Assembly: GCA_964613075.1 (NCBI GenBank)
Contig: CAZTFV010000040.1
Span: 1-11,306 of the forward strand
Origin: CAYWEP01 sp964613075
GTDB lineage: Bacteria > Patescibacteriota > Microgenomatia > Levybacterales > UBA12049
Direction of reading: 5' to 3'
DNA length: 11,306 nt
The notes below the pieces were generated by a model. The model saw only the letters and a program-made list of their open reading frames with translations, was not told the DNA's origin and ran no database searches. The translations under genes and the position numbers were made by a program. Positions 5,882 through 11,306 of this stretch are shown here, one piece after another (the first letter of the stretch is position 1; each line of letters opens with the position of its first letter).

Positions 5882-6019
5882 ATGATTCGCAAGGTAAAAG
5901 CAGGCTACCGCGTGGTCGCCGAAAGCGGGCGGAATATGGGAACGTATCCGACGCGCGAACAAGCTCAAAAGCGCCTCCGTCAAATTGAAATGTTCAAGCA
6001 CTTGCGAAAGCGAAGCTAA
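5882..6019 (+). CDS. Small basic MIRKVK-type conserved protein
   Basis: 45 residues, strongly basic. It begins MIRKVKAGYRVVAESG, continues RNMGTYPTREQAQKRL and ends RQIEMFKHLRKRS. The shape is a short beta-rich start (KAGYRVVAESGRNMGTY) followed by a charged helix (residues 24-44). I recall proteins of this outline, with a Lys-Arg-Leu-Arg-Gln-Ile-Glu helix, in phage and CPR genomes, all of unknown function; nucleic-acid binding is only a guess from charge. No Shine-Dalgarno precedes the ATG; a 15-codon frame (5838-5885) ends across this ATG in an ATGA overlap, so translational coupling is possible. A truncated relative lies at 3692 on the other side of bipA. It converges with the minus-strand gene ending at 6037. 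Confidence 0.7.
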   Translation: MIRKVKAGYRVVAESGRNMGTYPTREQAQKRLRQIEMFKHLRKRS

Positions 6020-6036
6020 TAAAGCTGCCATTATTT

Positions 6037-7290
6037 CTAGGTAAATATATGCGTTGCTATTTCTTCATCTGATCTTCCTTGTGCATTGGACAAAACAATG
6101 TTCCTAGCAATGGTGTAGACACTTTGCGTAAATTGCGGGCCACTTTTGGGTAAAGCTTCTTTCCCGTAATGAAGAATATCCGGTAGCTTTTGTCTAACCT
6201 CTTCAAGCTGTCCATGTTTAAACCACTCTGCCAATGTCCGGTTCCATGCATTTGAGCTAAAGGTAAGAAGGTCAAAGAGGTCATACTCAGTCGTTTGAGG
6301 AGCTGGCGGGATATCCCTAAACCCCTCCGCACGAAGGAAATGCTCAACCCCTTGCATCATCTCAGCGCCCGCAACACTTGCGGTATCTATGTCAAGTGAC
6401 TGAGGGGGAAACTTTACTATTGGAAGTATCTTAGTGAGGAGAGGGAAGTCTTTCTTCTGGAACCATGGTACAGCATGTTCGGGACTATATCCGTCGCTGT
6501 AGGCTCGCATGACGTGTATGAAGTCATTGATCTTCTGTTCAACCGTCACTTCGATATCCCCCTCTCCAAAAAAAGCGAATAAACTATCATCTGGTCTATA
6601 TTGTGGCTCCAGCAGCTTAGTATAGATTCTATAAATCTCAACGCGGAGCTGATCTTGTGGATGTTCAATGTGGGCAAATACCTGAGCAACATCGTGGATT
6701 TTTAGCCCTACTTCTTTGACTAACTCTTGTCCTCTTCGCTCGATGTATTTATCGAACTTTCCCTGCAATCTTTCTGAAAACAATCCGATGACCTGCGAGA
6801 CGTCATGAAGCCATGGCTTGATTACTTTTATATCTGCATCGGTTGGAAGGGAAAGAGGGAATTCAGGATCCGCGGCATTTGCAACCACACTAGCAACCAT
6901 CGGTATTCCCCTGTAGGCTGCTTCGGGTGGTTCTAAGCTTGCAATGTCTATGTCTGTTACTCGCTTTTTCTTGGTTCTATTAACGGCCATACCTAGGTTT
7001 GTCAATGCATCCCAGTTCACTGGTAATTCTCGACGAATATTGATAGCGTCTAGTGGGATATTATGCGCCGGTGGTTCTCCAGTATTTTGTAAGTCATGCA
7101 ATGTACGCCTGATATACGCTTGTTCTGCAGAGGTCGGATCGGCATCTTGTGGTGTATCACCGGGTATAGTTTGAGGAGTATTGACTTCAGGGGGAGTGAA
7201 GAACTCTTTAAACCGTCGCCACCTGCTCGGTTTTTGGCCAAATCTGTCAGGATCTGAAGGGCTATGTAGCTTGCTCTCAGACATATGCAC
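6037..7290 (-). CDS. Hypothetical cytoplasmic protein
   Basis: 417 codons from the GTG at 7290, 415 from the ATG at 7284, which I consider more likely. I do not recognise the family. There is no signal peptide or membrane segment. The first 60 residues are rich in Pro, Ser, Asp and Thr and probably disordered, with a basic aromatic patch (SRWRRFKEFF). The rest is a mixed, mainly helical sequence with regions such as LHDVSQVIGLFSERLQGKF, KIHDVAQVFAHIEH, IYRIYTKLLEPQYRPDD and a C-terminal LPDILHYGKEALPKSG. Cysteine is absent. It lies 39 bases downstream of the transglycosylase gene in the same direction. A TATTAT hexamer (7301-7296 on the minus strand) would place a transcription start within about five bases of the start codon, so it may also have its own near-leaderless promoter. 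Confidence 0.8.
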   Translation of the reverse strand: MHMSESKLHSPSDPDRFGQKPSRWRRFKEFFTPPEVNTPQTIPGDTPQDADPTSAEQAYIRRTLHDLQNTGEPPAHNIPLDAINIRRELPVNWDALTNLGMAVNRTKKKRVTDIDIASLEPPEAAYRGIPMVASVVANAADPEFPLSLPTDADIKVIKPWLHDVSQVIGLFSERLQGKFDKYIERRGQELVKEVGLKIHDVAQVFAHIEHPQDQLRVEIYRIYTKLLEPQYRPDDSLFAFFGEGDIEVTVEQKINDFIHVMRAYSDGYSPEHAVPWFQKKDFPLLTKILPIVKFPPQSLDIDTASVAGAEMMQGVEHFLRAEGFRDIPPAPQTTEYDLFDLLTFSSNAWNRTLAEWFKHGQLEEVRQKLPDILHYGKEALPKSGPQFTQSVYTIARNIVLSNAQGRSDEEIATHIFT

Positions 7291-7329
7291 ACTCTATAAT
7301 ATACAAGCTATTTTCGCAAGTTATAGGTT

Positions 7330-7884
7330 TTACTTGCAACTTGGCCAGGCGTTTTCTTGTCCGCGGGAGAGCATAAATGCGGCGCTTCGTATTGATTCTT
7401 CAGCATTTTTCCGAAGCTCTTGATCTGTCGATAATCCCATACTTGATCGGACAGTGGTCCATGCACCCTCAGAAAATTGGAACATCCCGACATAGAGATT
7501 GTTAAAATTTGCCTGTGTATTAAAGCCTGATTCACAAGCGGCGATGCGCTTGAGTAATTCCTTATCAACATGGTACTCATCGGCGTATTTGGTAAAGAGT
7601 GATTCAAGATCTGTTGGTGATGCGTCAGTTGGCTCTGGAGTTGGTGTGGGTGTTTCCGTTGGAGTCGGTGTTGGCGTGGGTGTTGGTTCTTCAGTTGGTA
7701 TGGTAGTCGGTGTTGGAGAAGTGCTTGTTGTTTCACTTAATACTTCTTGCTTTTGTTCGAGCGGCTTTTGAGCGACCTGAGGCGGTGACTGTTGTGTCCA
7801 AAAGTAAGTTTGGACAGTAATTGCCGGGATGCCTGATAGTGCTGTGAGAGAGAATGTGATTATCTCTATGAGCATTCTCCCCAT
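7330..7884 (-). CDS. Membrane-anchored lytic transglycosylase-like protein on a Thr-Pro stalk
   Basis: 184 residues. The N-terminal hydrophobic segment (about 5-29, IEIITFSLTALSGIPAITV) acts as an anchor or uncleaved signal. A low-complexity stalk of Thr-Pro repeats spans about 57-86. The last 90 residues form a small lysozyme-like SLT domain: helix DEYHVDKELLKRIAACESGF with catalytic Glu118, then YVGMFQFSEGAW (131-142), and a helix ending AAFMLSRGQENAWPSCK. Cys117 and Cys183 may form a disulfide, as in small secreted transglycosylase-like domains. It would cleave peptidoglycan glycan strands outside the membrane, in wall turnover or secretion. Two start codons are possible (7884 and 7875); the second has purine-rich GGATGGGGAGA directly before it. 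It is transcribed divergently from the gene at 8107. Confidence 0.85.
   Translation of the reverse strand: MGRMLIEIITFSLTALSGIPAITVQTYFWTQQSPPQVAQKPLEQKQEVLSETTSTSPTPTTIPTEEPTPTPTPTPTETPTPTPEPTDASPTDLESLFTKYADEYHVDKELLKRIAACESGFNTQANFNNLYVGMFQFSEGAWTTVRSSMGLSTDQELRKNAEESIRSAAFMLSRGQENAWPSCK
7627..7716 (-). repeat. Thr-Pro coding tandem repeat
   Basis: On the minus strand this stretch is a degenerate run of six-base units of the type ACNCCN encoding alternating Thr-Pro with occasional Glu (residues 57-86 of the transglycosylase-like protein). On the plus strand it reads as repeated GGTGTNGG. Such runs change length easily by slippage and code for an extended wall-spanning linker. Confidence 0.7.
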
Positions 7885-8029
7885 CCTAGCATATTTGTCA
7901 AAAAATTGCAGAGGATAAGAATTCGTTTATTTGCGCAGCAGAGTAAACTGGGCTATTAATCGATATTTTTTGAAAAGAGTGGAGAATTTATTCATATCTC
8001 CTAACATAGCAAGAAAATTCTAGCACAGG

Positions 8030-8058
8030 ATCTGTCAGATTTTCTAACAGATTTGTCA
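8030..8058. promoter_or_regulatory. Possible operator in the divergent intergenic region
   Basis: ATCTGT (8030-8035) and ACAGAT (8047-8052) form an inverted repeat, and CAGATTT is directly repeated at 8036-8042 and 8048-8054, 12 bases apart. TTGTCA (8053-8058) resembles a -35 box for the plus-strand gene at 8107, but no -10 lies at proper spacing. The whole gap 7885-8106 is AT-rich and holds no gene. The repeats suggest a regulator site between the divergent genes but could be chance in AT-rich DNA. Confidence 0.3.
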
Positions 8059-8106
8059 TGGCCTTTTCACAAATGCTGTGTAATAGTTTTCTTGAGATAA
8101 ATTCGT

Positions 8107-8709
8107 ATGGAAACTCTGATGAAAACAAAATTCTTTCTCATCCCGCTTATTCTTCTTTCTTTCGTAATGCTCTTACTCTCTGCATTTCGTTCTCAAGCAC
8201 AAGCGGCAATCCTTGATGATTTAGTAAATGGAGTTAAAAATCTATTTACTAAAGAGGAAGACAAGAACGTAAAAAATAAAGAATTTACCATCGACTCACA
8301 AATAGAACTCGTACCTGAGGGTGACGAAGATAAGGATGGAGAGATTGATGCCGGTGATATTATTCGTTTTACTTATACTCTTAGAAACACGACAGATCAA
8401 AAATATTCATTCGCAACATTAAAAACAAACATTGATCGTAAACTAATAAATCACATACACAATATTCGTGGATCAACAGGCATTTTAGAGACAGATAGTA
8501 CTGTTAGTATTCCTAATTTTAGAATCGGTTCTAACGAACAACGTGTAATTAGTTTTGATGCAATAATAAATTATTACCAGGAAGATAAAGCAATAGCTAC
8601 AGAGCCAGAATTTGTTAGTTTTGAAAAAAAGTCTCTTGCAAAATCTGTTAGAAAAGAAGTTAAAGCAAAAAAATTGAACGCTGAGGAAGTCTATAAGCGA
8701 GGATTCTAA
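8107..8709 (+). CDS. Secreted protein with DUF11-like beta domain
   Basis: 200 residues from the ATG at 8107, or 196 from the ATG at 8119, which gives a cleaner signal peptide (MKTKFFLIPLILLSFVMLLL) cut after the Ala-Gln-Ala at 31-33. The mature part has an Asp/Glu-rich EGDEDKDGEIDAGD (71-84) followed by IIRFTYTLRNTT. This resembles the opening of DUF11/CARDB-type extracellular beta domains (DxDxDGxIDxGD then a strand with xYTxxxxNT), often calcium-binding. The C-terminus is Lys-rich (SVRKEVKAKKL). It ends 20 bases before the YD-repeat gene, so the two are probably one transcription unit and the products may act together at the cell surface. No clear Shine-Dalgarno. Domain assignment is by pattern only. 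Confidence 0.75.
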   Translation: METLMKTKFFLIPLILLSFVMLLLSAFRSQAQAAILDDLVNGVKNLFTKEEDKNVKNKEFTIDSQIELVPEGDEDKDGEIDAGDIIRFTYTLRNTTDQKYSFATLKTNIDRKLINHIHNIRGSTGILETDSTVSIPNFRIGSNEQRVISFDAIINYYQEDKAIATEPEFVSFEKKSLAKSVRKEVKAKKLNAEEVYKRGF

Positions 8710-8729
8710 ATAGGTAAAAATCAATCATT

Positions 8730-9818
8730 ATGAGACGACCGTTATTAAAAAGAAAAATCTTTAGCAAGCTTGCTGCAATTTTACTATTGTTTACCTTTAC
8801 ACTGAATACTTTTGTTCCACTACTGCAAACTCCTTTCAGTCCTTCGTATGCTTATGCAGAAGGCAATGCATGTTTAGCCTCGTCAAGTGTTACAAATAAA
8901 CCCCAAGGTAAAAGAGTTAAACACACTCCCCGTGTTGGTGGCGTAGCACTTGATATGGCCGCGAAATTCTTAGCCGATATGACGGATGTGACTGGCGCTT
9001 ACTATGATCCAACACTTGATCGAATTGTCTTTGTGGGAAAGAAAAATACAACTGCTCCTCAATTTGATAAAGATGACATGGCAGTAGCGATCAAGGCAGT
9101 CATATTTAGAAATGAAATTCCTGCTGTAAGTATTGACAAGATTCCTGATACTCCACCAGATCATCCATACAGAAAAGTTACATATTATGGTGGGATCGAA
9201 GACACAAAATTCGGAAAAATATTATTTGATGCTGATTATAAATTGAAACAATATTCCCATGGTCGTGATGAGAATAATAATCCAATAGCATCTTCGGTTC
9301 CCACTTATAAATCCTTCATACAGCGGTTTATAGATTATGGTCCTGACCCAAATATATCGGGAAACAACAGTAGATTTATCATCAAGCCACAAATAATGAC
9401 TCTTAAAAAAGATGATGCTGCAAACTCTTTCGTTTTTGATCAGGCTAAGATGTACTTAGAGATTCAGCATATTAATCCAAACAATGATCCGGCATGGAAT
9501 CAGGCTGCAAATGATTATGGCAATGAAATGACTACAAACTATGACTTATATGGACAAGAAACTCCTGCGTGGGCACAGGCAAAACAGTTGGGGAAGATTG
9601 TTGCAGTTATTAAGTGGATCGATGATAGTGGAATTAGTACTGATTTTAATTTTGCTAGGGATTATGCGTCAAAATTCGTTGCAACACCGCGTCAGGTAAA
9701 TACATTTGTAACACCAATAAGCGAAACTCGTACTTTATATGGAGAAGCAGACTATAATACTCCCAACACGTACAATCCAGATTCGGGTACTTCATCAAGT
9801 TTAAAGAATTCTGCTTAA
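8730..9818 (+). CDS. N-terminal part of secreted RHS/YD-repeat protein, ends at in-frame TAA
   Basis: 362 codons. It starts with a long basic signal peptide (MRRPLLKRKIFSKLAAILLL and onwards) cut after Ala-Tyr-Ala at 41-43. The mature region is not a family I recognise: mixed beta, with segments such as GGVALDMAAKFLADM, RFIIKPQIMTLKK and GKIVAVIKWIDDSG, ending in a Thr/Ser/Asn-rich stretch before the TAA at 9816-9818. The reading frame resumes immediately after that TAA and stays open to the window end with RHS-type sequence, so this is almost certainly the N-terminal portion of one large gene. The stop may be a nonsense mutation, an assembly error, or a recoded or read-through codon. If the stop is real, a truncated secreted protein is made. 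Codon use is AT-rich like the downstream half. Confidence 0.8.
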   Translation: MRRPLLKRKIFSKLAAILLLFTFTLNTFVPLLQTPFSPSYAYAEGNACLASSSVTNKPQGKRVKHTPRVGGVALDMAAKFLADMTDVTGAYYDPTLDRIVFVGKKNTTAPQFDKDDMAVAIKAVIFRNEIPAVSIDKIPDTPPDHPYRKVTYYGGIEDTKFGKILFDADYKLKQYSHGRDENNNPIASSVPTYKSFIQRFIDYGPDPNISGNNSRFIIKPQIMTLKKDDAANSFVFDQAKMYLEIQHINPNNDPAWNQAANDYGNEMTTNYDLYGQETPAWAQAKQLGKIVAVIKWIDDSGISTDFNFARDYASKFVATPRQVNTFVTPISETRTLYGEADYNTPNTYNPDSGTSSSLKNSA

Positions 9819-11306
9819 GCTGTCCCAACTACAAAAGAAGATGTCCACTGGACATTTACGAATAACAGTCAACAATATGAAGCGGTTGCTGTCACAGCAG
9901 ATGCGTTCCGCAGTCTTGGTTCTTATAACACATCCGAAGTAGATATGTCCTTCCCAACGGCAGGTGATCTTACGCTTGGATTCCAGAGAGTTTATTCATC
10001 ATTCTCCGGTGGTCAGTACGGTGTTGGTCGAGGCTGGAATATTTATCCAGCTGCATTATACGATAACATGCCAGGTAATCCTCCTGTTACATTTGTATGT
10101 GCAAACGGTACTTATCCAAAATCGTTAGCTCTAGTAACTCAGTCGGGCGGTTTTGAATCCTTTACGATTAATGACTGTAATGTAGGCTATGTGCAGGATG
10201 ACGGAGCATATAATTCCCAGATGATCAGAAATGATGATGGAACGTTTACCGCCCGGCTTACTAATCAAACGGAGTATAATTTTACCTCCAATTACAAGCT
10301 GACCAGTATAAAGGATAAAAATGGAAATACCATCACTTACAATTATAACGCAGACGGAAGATTAACTGGCATTGCTGACAGCAAGGGTCATCAGATCACA
10401 GTAAATTATGGTACATTCAGCGGTCAAACTCTCATCTCTTCCATCTATGATTGGTCAGGCAGAACAATAAACTATACATATGATGATCAAGGCAATTTGT
10501 TAACAGTAAAAGATCCAAATAACAATATTACAACCTATGGATATGATGCGAATTTCAAATTAATTACTGTTACAGATCGCAATAATCAACTCTCTGTGAC
10601 CAATACCTATACAGATGAAGCCAAACTAGCGACACAGAAAAATACAGCGAATATTACGAACACCTATACCTATGATAAGGTTAATAGAAAAATTACAGTA
10701 GCTGATAATCAACTTCCAAGTAGGACACAAAAAACCTCATATGACAGTAAAGCCAGAATCCTTGAGCAAACTGATCCTCTCTTAAGCAAAATGACGTTTA
10801 CCTATGGAACAGAATATGCTCCGCTGACAATCAAAGATAAGAATAGTAATACAATAACAAATACCTATGATACCAATGGAAACACAACCTCTATTACGTA
10901 TCCAGATACTAAAAAAGTAACCTTTCAATACGATACCAAGAATAGATTGACAAAGATAACTGATGAAAGATATGGTCTGCCAGGTAAGGACACAACAAAT
11001 ACGTATGATGGGACAGGAAACCTGATACAAACGAACGAAGCAGGACAAATAACAGGGTACACCTATGACGCAACAGGTGAAATACTGACTTTCACAGATC
11101 CACTTACGAGGAAAACAACCTGGACAAGAGATAGTTTTGGAAATCCACTCACTGAAGTTGATGCAACGAATTTCACAACGACATTTGTATACGATATTGT
11201 TGGGAGATTAACAAAGAAAACAGACCCTGATGCAAAAGTTCTCTCATACACCTATGACAATAACGGCAATCTTCTCACTCAGACAGATGCAGTTGGTACA
11301 ACAACG
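9819..11306 (+). CDS. RHS/YD-repeat protein, C-terminal portion, incomplete at window end
   Basis: 496 codons in the same frame as the gene at 8730, with no stop up to the last base. The first 90 codons resemble the RHS N-terminal domain that precedes the repeats (DLTLGFQRVYSSFSGG then YGVGRGWNI). From about 10320 on there are at least eleven YD-type repeats of about 20 residues, such as YNYNADGRLTGI, YTYDDQGNLLTV, YGYDANFKLITV, FQYDTKNRLTKI, YTYDATGEILTF and YTYDNNGNLLTQ. YD repeats build a large hollow beta-shell that often encloses a C-terminal toxin or a surface effector; the C-terminus is outside the window, so the payload is unknown. Taken alone this half has no signal peptide, and its first in-frame ATG (9945) has no convincing Shine-Dalgarno, supporting its origin as part of one gene with 8730-9815. 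Confidence 0.85.

Noticed and set aside
5747..6031. Minus-strand frame covering the small basic gene
   Set aside because: It is the shadow of the 45-residue gene, whose plus-strand frame is supported by its paralogue at 3692.
7499..7771. Plus-strand frame rich in Val-Gly opposite the transglycosylase
   Set aside because: It is the antisense reading of the Thr-Pro repeat, with no ribosome binding site and low-complexity sequence.
7885..8106. RNA gene or tRNA in the divergent gap
   Set aside because: No cloverleaf, CCA end or GC-rich stems are visible; the gap is AT-rich with only short repeats.
9816..9818. TAA as a reassigned sense codon
   Set aside because: TAA ends nearly every other gene in the window at sensible positions, so a code change is not supported; local recoding or mutation is more likely.
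10318..11306. Repeated tract at the window end as a CRISPR array or DNA satellite
   Set aside because: The periodicity is at protein level (YD repeats of about 20 residues) with diverged DNA and no constant repeat or spacer pattern.

Overview
The window reads as a piece of a small-genome bacterial chromosome, most plausibly a Candidate Phyla Radiation (Patescibacteria) organism. This assignment is an inference from gene types and style, not from a marker phylogeny: tight packing with many strand switches, short conserved proteins of 45-55 residues, a matrixin-like secreted metalloprotease with a Gln-Glu zinc motif, a membrane-tethered lytic transglycosylase on a Thr-Pro stalk, and a secreted YD-repeat protein. 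Stops are mostly TAA and the standard code fits every gene.

Layout. 66-941 (+) is a secreted metalloprotease, convergent with a SET-domain protein (960-1700, -). A well-formed promoter at 1751-1779 feeds a 169-nt structured leader and a minimal DEAD-box RNA helicase (1955-3145, +). The helicase overlaps tail to tail with a DUF3175 protein (3123-3407, -). Next come a 55-residue two-helix membrane protein (3512-3679, +), a truncated 23-codon copy of a small basic protein gene (3692-3763), a promoter/terminator-like element, and a leader whose 5' part can pair exactly with the Shine-Dalgarno of bipA/typA (3894-5753, +). BipA carries a 15-residue in-frame insertion encoded by repeat-like DNA. The full-length version of the small basic protein follows (5882-6019, +), so bipA sits between two related copies. 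On the minus strand lie a transglycosylase (7330-7884) and a hypothetical 417-codon protein (6037-7290). From 8107 to the window end runs a visibly more AT-rich plus-strand unit: a secreted 200-residue protein, then a very large secreted RHS/YD-repeat protein. The latter's frame is broken by a single TAA at 9816-9818 but remains open on both sides, and it runs off the window.

How the parts fit. The centre is translation and RNA maintenance (helicase, BipA), and both of these genes carry leaders that can fold into regulatory structures; homologues of both are linked to cold adaptation in other bacteria. The flanks are envelope and surface functions (protease, transglycosylase, YD-repeat protein). 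Plus-strand housekeeping genes have good Shine-Dalgarno sites, whereas several minus-strand genes have none and instead have a -10-like hexamer almost abutting the start codon, suggesting leaderless or near-leaderless transcripts.
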